Positions 1 through 5,911 of a stretch of 23,844 nt of DNA are shown one piece after another (within the stretch, counting starts at the first letter, position 1; every line of letters starts with the position of its first letter). Source of the DNA: a virus; the IMG/VR virus record IMGVR_UViG_3300005288_000109, positions 1-23,844 of that record, one strand, 5' to 3'. A program made the translations under genes and the position numbers. Under the pieces are notes generated by a model. It searched no databases, had not been told where the DNA came from, and saw nothing but the letters and a program-made list of their open reading frames with translations.

Positions 1-7
1 GTCTTTA

Positions 8-109
8 CTCATTACTACTTGCCTCTCTCCTCATGTAGTAGTGAGCTTTCTAAAACTATTCCTTTGCGAAGCATATTGTAGGTTGTCCTGTCGAGATAGT
101 TTTAGAAAG
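8..109 (+). other. Structured leader: two abutting stem-loops
   Basis: Two inverted repeats lie directly next to each other. The first pairs 8-18 with 35-45 (11 bp, one G-T) around a 16-nt loop. The second is a perfect 14-bp pairing of 46-59 with 96-109. Its 36-nt loop contains two small hairpins, TGC-GAA-GCA near 67-75 and AGG-TTGT-CCT near 80-89. The stems could stack on each other. No gene fits in 1-138. The element may be an mRNA leader, the 3' part of a longer RNA that begins outside the window, or a DNA recognition site for packaging, since pac or cos sites often lie beside the small terminase gene. The repeats are directly visible; the role is inference. Confidence 0.5.
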
Positions 110-138
110 AATTTTATTAATTCTATAAGGTAATATTT

Positions 139-540
139 ATGGCTAATAAGAATCCTAACAAATCTACGAGATTTGACGGGGAAAAGTCGAACAGAAATAC
201 GAAATCAAATAGTAAAGTTCGCATCCAGAAATCTAAGCTTCGTGATACTGCTGCCAAGCTCCGAGAGCTGGAAAGTAAGTGCCTAGAAAACATTAAGAAC
301 AGTGTTGAAGGAAAAGAAGTAGAACCTAAACAGCTTGATTCTTCGAAGTGGGTTATCAACTCCCTGATCAGTCTGGACCGTGCAGCTAGTCAAGAAGAAG
401 CATCCCTCACTAAGATTCGTCTTGAAGGGAAAAGAGATGAGGACGATGAAGCTGATCAACAGGAAGCTGCTGAGATTGTAAAGCTTGTGCCTCGTTTGAA
501 GCGTACGTTTGATGAAAATGATGTAAAGAAAGATGATTAA
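139..540 (+). CDS. Putative terminase small subunit
   Basis: This encodes a 133-residue, highly charged protein. The basic N-terminus (about residues 1-35, rich in Lys, Arg, Asn and Ser) could contact DNA. Helical segments around 30-55 and 68-100 follow, the first with coiled-coil-like spacing, and the tail is acidic to mixed. A TAAGGTAA ribosome binding site sits just ahead of the ATG. Small terminase subunits are usually 100-180 residues, form rings and recognise the packaging site. The size, charge and position at the head of the packaging and head cluster fit that role, but I see no diagnostic motif. The HeH protein at 2445-2807 is the alternative candidate. The stop overlaps the next ORF by 8 nt. 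Confidence 0.45.
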   Translation: MANKNPNKSTRFDGEKSNRNTKSNSKVRIQKSKLRDTAAKLRELESKCLENIKNSVEGKEVEPKQLDSSKWVINSLISLDRAASQEEASLTKIRLEGKRDEDDEADQQEAAEIVKLVPRLKRTFDENDVKKDD

Positions 541-685
541 ACTTTCTAATCTTGATCCATCTAAAATCAAACCATCTCCTAGAGAAGAAACTTTAGAACG
601 TCTTAAGAAGTGGACAGAAGCTCAAGAGAAACTTGAAAAGGTTTGCAAAGAACTTGGTATTCCAGTTCCTGTTATGGTTTGTTAA
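533..685 (+). CDS. Small hypothetical protein, 50 residues
   Basis: The ATG lies inside the last codons of the upstream gene (8-nt overlap, consistent with coupled translation), and the frame runs to TAA at 683-685. The product starts MIKLSNLDPSK and contains one charged amphipathic helix of roughly 25 residues rich in Lys and Glu, followed by a Pro/Val-rich end (GIPVPVMVC). No Shine-Dalgarno beyond the upstream coding sequence is obvious. The codon pattern looks coding rather than random, and the overlap is typical of phage operons. I do not recognise a family. It could be a small accessory protein of the packaging complex, but that rests only on position. Confidence 0.5.
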   Translation: MIKLSNLDPSKIKPSPREETLERLKKWTEAQEKLEKVCKELGIPVPVMVC

Positions 686-925
686 AGAATTCCCGGACTG
701 CCTAGTTCTGGAACCCGTGGTTCTGGCGGACCACTGATGTAAATGACTGCTGGAAAGACAGCATGTGGTGAAGGCATCCGAACTATTGCGGGTGAGAGTT
801 CAGTCTAGAGGAAGTGTTCTAGGATTGACAACTATACTATAAGGGAGTGATACATCATTCTCTTGATTCAAAGCAGACGAGGCTGCCCAACTAAAAGCCT
901 ATGCTGTCTGTCTATAGGCTATAAT
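686..925 (+). ncRNA. Candidate structured noncoding RNA
   Basis: This gene-free stretch carries a run of stem-loops: 708-715 with 719-726; 730-734 with 765-769, enclosing 748-752 with 759-763; 780-784 with 797-801; 804-809 with 818-823; 841-850 with 855-864 (10 bp, tetraloop TACA); 873-876 with 883-886; and 896-902 with 914-920 (perfect 7 bp). In addition, 756-764 (AGACAGCAT) is exactly complementary to 901-909, in the loop of the last hairpin, so a long-range pseudoknot or an alternative fold is possible. No ORF with a ribosome binding site is present. It is not a recognisable tRNA, tmRNA or group I intron core. It could be a long 5' leader of the fibre genes or a separate RNA. Confidence 0.45.
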
Positions 926-969
926 TCCTCAGTACAAGACACCTAAAATAAATATAATAAAGGTGTTTC

Positions 970-1236
970 ATGGCTACTACCATTCCAGATTTACAAATCA
1001 ATAATACTGCCTACTTAGATTTATACGCAGCAACAGGAATTCCTGTAGGCACTCGTCTAGTGATACAGAATAAGACCACTGTTGGTGCCTTCCTCCAAAT
1101 AAAGAATTTTCAACCAGCTTCAAACTCTCAAGATGGAATCTTTCTAGAAGCTTACAAGTTTTATATTCTAGATGCTAACGAGGTTGGATGCTGGGTTAAA
1201 GGTATGACAAAGCTCTCCGTTCAGGAGATTGTTTAA
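970..1236 (+). CDS. Small virion protein, probable fibre partner
   Basis: This encodes an 88-residue protein behind an AAAGGTG ribosome binding site. It is rich in beta-prone residues, with a central run around PVGTRLVIQNKTT followed by LQIK, a form I associate with small phage structural proteins made of a single beta-barrel. The C-terminus (TKLSVQEIV) is typical of such virion proteins. Its stop overlaps the ATG of the fibre gene (TAATG), so the two are translationally coupled and probably act together, for example as a capsid or tail adaptor and a fibre. The assignment as a virion protein is inference from composition and context. Confidence 0.5.
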   Translation: MATTIPDLQINNTAYLDLYAATGIPVGTRLVIQNKTTVGAFLQIKNFQPASNSQDGIFLEAYKFYILDANEVGCWVKGMTKLSVQEIV

Positions 1237-2309
1237 TGCCTGCTCATCCTTATTTCCCTTCGCTGAATGAGAATACCTCTGGATCTGTTAATTCTGTTAA
1301 TGGAGAGCAAGGAGATGTTGTCCTAACTGCTCAAGATTTACAAGCTCAGCCTCACTCAGATATCTTGACAGATATTGCAGCTATTATGATGCCTGATAAT
1401 AGCTTGTTGATGGTGAACAATGTAGGTGACTTTACTCCCGCAAGTTGTATGCCTGCTGGAGTTGCGTGGTTAGGTTATTCGACTGTAGACCAACAGAAAG
1501 CCCACTTGTCATATTCTCAAGCGGCTGACTCTGGAAGCTACAATGACTTGAGTGATAAGCCAAGCATTCCAGACGCTCAAGTAGCCAGCGATTGGAACTC
1601 AAGTGGCGGTGTTTCTCAGGTGTTAAACAAACCTATTCTGTCATCAGTAGCCCTATCAGGGTCATACAACGATCTAACGAATAAGCCTACTATTCCTTCG
1701 GCACAAGTGCCATCTGATTGGACTTCTGTAAGCGGTGTGAGCCAGATACTGAACAAACCAACATTGTTCTCTGGAAACTACTCTGATCTTACTGGAAAGC
1801 CAAGCCTATTCAGTGGCAGCTATGTAGACCTTACAAACAAGCCCGTGTTGTTTGATGGGACATATACAAGCCTGACAGGTAAGCCTACAACGTTTACTCC
1901 CTCTGTTCACAACCAAGCTTGGTCAACGATTACATCTACACCAACTACTTTATCTGGTTACGGGATTACTGATGCTTATCCTCTGTCCAGTAATCCAAGT
2001 GGTTATCTGACAAGCGCCTCTTTGAGTAGCTACAGGAAGACTGAAACATTCTTAGGAACTACGGATGCAAATGGTAACTTTACAATTACATTTGCAAACA
2101 CTTACAGTACACCACCAGACGTTCAACCTCAGATAATCGGCGGCACATTCAATCAGTCTATCAGGGTTGTGTCTGTGACAAATACTGGCTGTGTTGTACA
2201 AGCAGCACAACGCAATCTTGTAACATTGCTTTCCGTTGAAGTGTTACTAGGAGCTACAGTAAATCTTGTAGGGGCTTCTGTTACCGTACAAGTTACTGCA
2301 AGAGTCTAA
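1236..2309 (+). CDS. Fibre protein with repeated SGSYxDLTxKP motifs
   Basis: This encodes a 357-residue fibre. Residues 20-37 (SVNGEQGDVVLTAQDLQA) match the collagen-free fibre-shaft motif seen in many phage head and tail fibres. Residues 97-220 hold at least five copies of a repeat of the form SGSYxDLTxKPxI/L, some separated by a longer AQVxSDW...GVSQxLNKP unit. Residues 265-357 form a Ser/Thr/Val-rich beta domain that looks like a trimeric receptor-binding tip. An AGGAG ribosome binding site precedes the ATG, which overlaps the previous stop. The position between the small terminase candidate and the large terminase, far from the baseplate genes, favours a head fibre or decoration fibre, but a side tail fibre is possible. 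Confidence 0.7.
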   Translation: MPAHPYFPSLNENTSGSVNSVNGEQGDVVLTAQDLQAQPHSDILTDIAAIMMPDNSLLMVNNVGDFTPASCMPAGVAWLGYSTVDQQKAHLSYSQAADSGSYNDLSDKPSIPDAQVASDWNSSGGVSQVLNKPILSSVALSGSYNDLTNKPTIPSAQVPSDWTSVSGVSQILNKPTLFSGNYSDLTGKPSLFSGSYVDLTNKPVLFDGTYTSLTGKPTTFTPSVHNQAWSTITSTPTTLSGYGITDAYPLSSNPSGYLTSASLSSYRKTETFLGTTDANGNFTITFANTYSTPPDVQPQIIGGTFNQSIRVVSVTNTGCVVQAAQRNLVTLLSVEVLLGATVNLVGASVTVQVTARV

Positions 2310-2319
2310 ATGATTTACC

Positions 2320-2345
2320 AGTTGCCTTTGAGATATAGGGCAACT
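2320..2345 (+). terminator. Stem-loop after the fibre gene, possible terminator
   Basis: AGTTGCC at 2320-2326 pairs perfectly with GGCAACT at 2339-2345, extended by a G-T pair, around a loop of about 10 nt. It lies 11 nt after the fibre stop. The following sequence is A/T-rich with T runs further down (2361-2371) but has no immediate T tract, so it is a weak terminator or a 3' end stabiliser. Confidence 0.4.
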
Positions 2346-2379
2346 TAATAAGTTATTTGCTATTTATTTTTAGAAACAC

Positions 2380-2408
2380 TTGACAGCAGTGATAAATGTT
2401 TGATACAC
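2380..2408 (+). promoter_or_regulatory. Possible sigma70-like promoter
   Basis: A perfect -35 box TTGACA lies at 2380-2385. GATACA follows at 2402-2407 after a 16-nt spacer, a poor -10 match (3 of 6). It sits about 40 nt ahead of the ATG at 2445 and just after a stem-loop, so it would start a new transcript covering the HeH protein, pseudo-ATPase and terminase genes. A similar TTGACA ... GATACA pair occurs at 825-854, inside the structured region. Confidence 0.35.
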
Positions 2409-2444
2409 TTCATCCTCAAGATTAAGAACACGAGGAGAATTTAA

Positions 2445-2807
2445 ATGAATCGATATATGTTGTACGTTACAGGTAATGATAGCCTCGGCTACAACTTCAT
2501 GAAGAACGTGGTAGAAGCTTCCAATAAAGGCGCTGTCCTTCAAGAAGACAAAGTACCACGACTGAACTATCCACATAGTTGCTGGATGTATATTGAAAGC
2601 AAAGAGATGTTGGAAGATAGTCCGGGCTTTCGTTATCAAGTAATTCAAGAGAATTATACGAAAGAACAACTTGAAGATATGCCTATTGAGGAAATTCGAC
2701 CAATCCTTGCCCGCCGGGGCATTAAAGGTCGCGATAAATCAAAGATGATCAAGCAGTATCTTGCCACTTGTGATGGCGGCGAGAAGGCTTCGGAAGAAGC
2801 CGAGTAA
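2445..2807 (+). CDS. HeH/SAP-like domain protein
   Basis: This encodes a 120-residue protein. Residues 1-65 form an unrecognised mixed domain with several aromatic residues (SCWMYIE near 45-51). Residues 72-107 read as a helix-extension-helix unit: YTKEQLEDMPIEEIRPILA, then RGIKGRDKSKMIKQYL, with the conserved turn GI-KGRDKSKMI typical of SAP, HeH and LEM folds that bind nucleic acid. The tail is acidic. A GAGGAGAA ribosome binding site precedes the ATG. It is first in a run leading into the terminase genes, so a part in genome recognition or packaging is plausible, and it is an alternative small terminase candidate. The domain call is by motif, the function by position. Confidence 0.6.
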   Translation: MNRYMLYVTGNDSLGYNFMKNVVEASNKGAVLQEDKVPRLNYPHSCWMYIESKEMLEDSPGFRYQVIQENYTKEQLEDMPIEEIRPILARRGIKGRDKSKMIKQYLATCDGGEKASEEAE

Positions 2808-2842
2808 AACAATTTAATTAATCCGCTATGGAGCAAGACGCT

Positions 2843-3487
2843 ATGTCAAAAGTAATATTTGCAACAAAGATGCAGAAAGAAGTTTTGGAAAGCAATGAGA
2901 AGCTGACAGTGATTACGGCAGAGCCGGGAGCTGGTTCAACTGTAGCCCTTCTGATGAAGGCTTATAAAGAAGCTAGCGACAATCATGATGTCAATGTTAC
3001 TTTCTTTGTACGAACCAAATGGGATATTCAACTACCGGGTGGTGTTCGCTCTGAGTTCATGAAACTGTTTGGTGAAGATGTTCGCTATTCTGAAACTTCC
3101 TGCATTGCAACCCTGAAGAATGGTTCAAAGATTAAGTTTGTAGCCTGTGATAAAGGTGTGGAGTCAACACTCGGCTTTGCTAAGGATTTAGTACTATACG
3201 ACATCAGTATCCCTAAAGACTTTGTTCTAGCTCATCTCTTCCGAGCTAATAAGATGGTCATTGTTGACTCAATTGAGAATCTTGAAAAAGATGACTCTTG
3301 GGCAAACATTGCTAATCTTCTAGATAAAGTTGATGGCAAGATCACTGGCTTCTGTGATTCTGTGAATCATATCACTGGGACAATTGAAGAGAACTTCTTG
3401 TTTGAGGGTGATAGAGAGCATTACAAAGAGTTGGTGATGCAGTCAATTCCCGGACGAATGAAAGTTCAGTTTGGGAGTGTTGTGTAA
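2843..3487 (+). CDS. Terminase-like pseudo-ATPase, no nuclease domain
   Basis: This encodes a 214-residue protein with the layout of a large terminase ATPase domain. Residues 23-34 occupy the P-loop place but read AEPGAGSTV, so the essential Lys of GxGK(S/T) is Ser32. Residues 55-120 follow the true terminase closely (FFVRTKW...GGVRSEFMKLF, then KNGSKIKFVACDKGVESTLGFAKDLVLYD against the terminase's SSGAEISFSHYENDTAAKKYQGIQISNIFYDE). In the Walker B place it has YDI rather than YDE. The end, HYKELVMQSIPGRMKVQFG, resembles LYKSNLEALPTLDKERLLHG, which closes the terminase ATPase domain, and no nuclease part follows. It is probably inactive in ATP hydrolysis and may be a regulatory partner. The start at 2843 has GGAG 9 nt upstream; the in-frame ATG at 2828 has no such site. 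Confidence 0.65.
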   Translation: MSKVIFATKMQKEVLESNEKLTVITAEPGAGSTVALLMKAYKEASDNHDVNVTFFVRTKWDIQLPGGVRSEFMKLFGEDVRYSETSCIATLKNGSKIKFVACDKGVESTLGFAKDLVLYDISIPKDFVLAHLFRANKMVIVDSIENLEKDDSWANIANLLDKVDGKITGFCDSVNHITGTIEENFLFEGDREHYKELVMQSIPGRMKVQFGSVV

Positions 3488-4134
3488 TGGTTAGTCGTAA
3501 GTATGTTGAGGGTGCTACATTTGGTCAGCTTACAATTGTAGGAATGGCTCCGAGACGAGGAACTAATAAATTTGTTTATTGTACTTGTTCTTGTGGTAAT
3601 CCAGAAACTATTGAAGTGTTCATTGGCAACTTAGGCCGAGGACATACTACATCTTGTGGTTGTGCTTTTAAAGAAGCTATTACCAAACACGGACTTCACA
3701 ATACTCTAGAATATAGAGTAAGAACTTATATGATCCAACGTTGCTACAATGAAAACCACGACTCTTATTTGGACTATGGTGGACGTGGAATTAATGTCTG
3801 TGAGCGTTGGTTAGAGTCAGTTGAGAATTTTTATACTGATATGGGTCCATGCCCTGATGGTATGACTCTAGAACGTATTGATGTCAATGGTAACTACTGC
3901 CCTGAAAACTGCAAGTGGGATACACCCAGTAATCAAGGTTATAACAAACGTATCCGTGAGTCTAACACATCAGGAAGAACAGGTGTTTATTGGGCTGAAC
4001 GAGAAGGTTTTTGGAAAGCTCAAATAGGCTATATGGGTAAGGTGTTTTCTCTCGGATCAAGCACATCTTTTGAAGAAGCTGTTAAACTAAGAGAAAAAGC
4101 CGAACTACACTATTATGGATGGATTAAGGAATAA
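3487..4134 (+). CDS. HNH homing endonuclease with AP2-like C-terminal domain
   Basis: This encodes a 215-residue free-standing endonuclease. Cys32, Cys34, Cys36, Cys57 and Cys59 form a likely zinc site (CTCSC ... SCGC). Residues 84-145 are the HNH nuclease core: RCYNENHDSYLDYGGRGI, then CERW, DMGPCPDGMTLERID, NGNYCPENCKWDT. Residues 158-211 (SGRTGVYWAEREGFWKAQI ... EEAVKLREKAELHYYG) form an AP2-like DNA-binding domain. The family cuts DNA to promote copying of itself or of a neighbouring intron into alleles that lack it. It sits at the junction between the pseudo-ATPase and terminase genes (TAATG overlap, GGGAG site upstream). It ends 2 nt before the terminase ATG and about 0.35 kb from the intron, and is the obvious candidate to mobilise that intron. 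Confidence 0.9.
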   Translation: MVSRKYVEGATFGQLTIVGMAPRRGTNKFVYCTCSCGNPETIEVFIGNLGRGHTTSCGCAFKEAITKHGLHNTLEYRVRTYMIQRCYNENHDSYLDYGGRGINVCERWLESVENFYTDMGPCPDGMTLERIDVNGNYCPENCKWDTPSNQGYNKRIRESNTSGRTGVYWAEREGFWKAQIGYMGKVFSLGSSTSFEEAVKLREKAELHYYGWIKE

Positions 4135-4136
4135 GA

Positions 4137-5911
4137 ATGACTGACGCAGTGACTATTGGTCCTGCGTCCCCCTTCCAAGAAAAGTATCTGAACTCCGATG
4201 CTCAGATAATGTTGGTTGGAGGGGCGGCAGGAAGTTCTAAGAGTTACGTGGGTTTGATGAGGCACCTACGCTTTGTAGATGATCCAAATTATCGAGCATA
4301 TTGCATCCGAAAGAACTCCAGTGCAATTATGGCTTCTGGTGGTTTGTTTTGGGAAGCCGTTAAATTATATACTCAGTTTGATCCTAAGATTAAAGTAAAA
4401 CTAAAAGATCAGAAGATTGTATTTAGTAGTGGTGCTGAGATTAGCTTCTCTCACTATGAGAATGATACAGCAGCTAAGAAATATCAAGGTAAATTGATTG
4501 CCTAGTGTAGTGGTGACATTACACCGTAACTTGGTTAATTCGGTGAAACCCCTAACGTAGAGTCGAGGGCAATACCGAGCGAAGCCCGAAAGGGAACGTG
4601 TAACGACTATCGCGAAAGCGAGTAGCCCTAAGTGGGGCGAAACACCAAGCATCTCGTTGAGATGGAGATATAGTCTGATCTATATGGAAACATATAGCTG
4701 CGAAAGCGGATAGGTGATTAACGCTACCTATTGAACAAACAATGATTCAAATTTCAAACATTTTCTATGATGAGGTAACTCACGCAGATAATGAAGATCA
4801 ACTTTGGTGGTTATGGTCACGTCTTCGTTCCGATTCAAAGAACATCCATTCAATGTGGTGGTCTTGCAATCCGGATAACGGGAGTTGGGTTCTTAAGTAC
4901 GCCATGCCGTTTTTGTACCCTGAAGGCCACGAATTAGCTGGTCGTCCAGACCCTGCAATGAATGGTGTTGTTAGGTATCTACTGCGAATTAACGGTGAAC
5001 TTTCTTGGGGAGAAACTCCGGAAGAGTTGATTGAAAAGCACGGTAATCCTGACCTACCCCACGACCATGAAGACCAAGTAAAACCAATTAGCTTCCAAGG
5101 TTTGTTCGGGACTATTGATGATAACCCTCCACTTAAAAAATCTAACAAACTTTACAAAAGTAATTTAGAAGCCTTGCCAACTCTGGACAAGGAGCGGTTA
5201 CTACACGGCAATTGGTTTGCGCGTGCTTCTAATTCGACGTACTATTCCAGATCGACTGTACCAGAACTACTTGAGATTCCACACGAATCTGAGTTTGTTA
5301 AGATTGTTCGTGCCTACGACGTTGCTGGTACTCTACCCCATGATGGTAATCGTGAGACAGATTATTTTGCGTCTGTAAAGATGGGTAAGTTGAAGAGTGG
5401 TAATTACGTAATCTTAGATGTTTGCCGTACACGTATTACCTTCGGCGATTGGTTCTCTCATATCTGTAGTAATGCGGAAAGAGACGGTCATAACGTAGAA
5501 ATAATCTTACCTGAAGATCCTAACCCAGCTTCAAAAGCATCTACAGTCTTGCTTGCCCGTTCATTGATTGAACAAGGTTATATAACCAAGACAAGACGTT
5601 CTGCTGGTGGTAAGTTAGACTCCTTTAGACCTTTTGCAGCATCCGCTGAACTTGGTGTGGTCTCTATTGTTAGAGATTGTGCTAATGACCTTTGGAATAA
5701 GGTTGTTAATAACAATGACTTCTTCCACGCTGAGTTGGAGAATTTTGATGGAAAGCGCCGTAGCGGCCCCCTAGGCCACGACGATATGTGCGACTGTTGT
5801 TCTCTAGCTTTCCTCTTTCTGGCACAAAAGATTAATATACCAAACTTTTCGTCTGGTTTACTTTCAGCGAAACTTACCAATACTAACCCCTTCCTTAATG
5901 CAGGAGCTTAA
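4137..5911 (+). CDS. terL: Terminase large subunit, split by a group I intron
   Basis: The exons are 4137-4490 (118 codons) and 4745-5911 (388 codons plus stop), joined in phase 0 to give 506 residues, normal for the family. The protein is the packaging motor ATPase and genome-cutting nuclease. Walker A is GGAAGSSKS (28-36). After splicing the Walker B region reads KYQG-IQISNIFYDE with the catalytic Asp127-Glu128, and a coupling motif WWSCNPD lies at 156-162. The nuclease domain has Asp310 (VRAYDVAG), Glu376-Asp377 (LPEDPN) and GHDDMCD at 462-468. Without splicing the reading frame stops after four intron codons (KLIA, TAG at 4503-4505), so splicing is required for function. An AAGGA site lies 6 nt before the ATG. 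Confidence 0.93.
4491..4744 (+). ncRNA. Group I intron in terL, no ORF, 254 nt
   Basis: P1 is formed by exon AGGU (4487-4490) with GCCU (4500-4503), giving the expected U-G pair at the 5' splice site. P2 pairs 4505-4512 with 4517-4524 around GUGA. P4 pairs 4540-4544 with 4574-4578, P5 4550-4553 with 4566-4569, and P6 is a CCC-GAAA-GGG hairpin (4585-4594). P7 pairs GACTA (4605-4609) with TAGTC (4671-4675), and P8 is TCGC-GAAA-GCGA (4610-4621). P9 is CTATATG-GAAA-CATATAG (4680-4697), followed by hairpins 4698-4709 and 4710-4731. The intron ends in G4744. The core strings (AACGACUAU, GGAGAUAUAGUCU) resemble the T4 td intron. Bases 4494-4499 could pair with the 3' exon (5 of 6) as P10. It should self-splice. 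Confidence 0.93.

Noticed and set aside
101-129. TTTAGA and TATAAG with 17-nt spacing, promoter-like
   Set aside because: Transcription would start about at the ATG of the small terminase gene and leave no ribosome binding site; the first box is also part of the 14-bp stem.
743-808. 21-codon ORF (starting MTAGKTACGEG) in the structured region
   Set aside because: No ribosome binding site, very short, and the bases are better explained by the stem-loops.
730-830. tRNA or group I intron core in the structured region, suggested by GTTCAGTCTAGA
   Set aside because: The T-arm does not pair, no acceptor stem is found, and there is no P7 partner or GATATAGTC-like element.
2828-2842. Earlier ATG for the pseudo-ATPase gene
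   Set aside because: No ribosome binding site precedes it; its own sequence (GGAG) is the site for the ATG at 2843.
4742-4744. ATG as an independent start for a C-terminal terminase protein
   Set aside because: It is the last three bases of the intron, has no ribosome binding site, and the product would lack Walker A.
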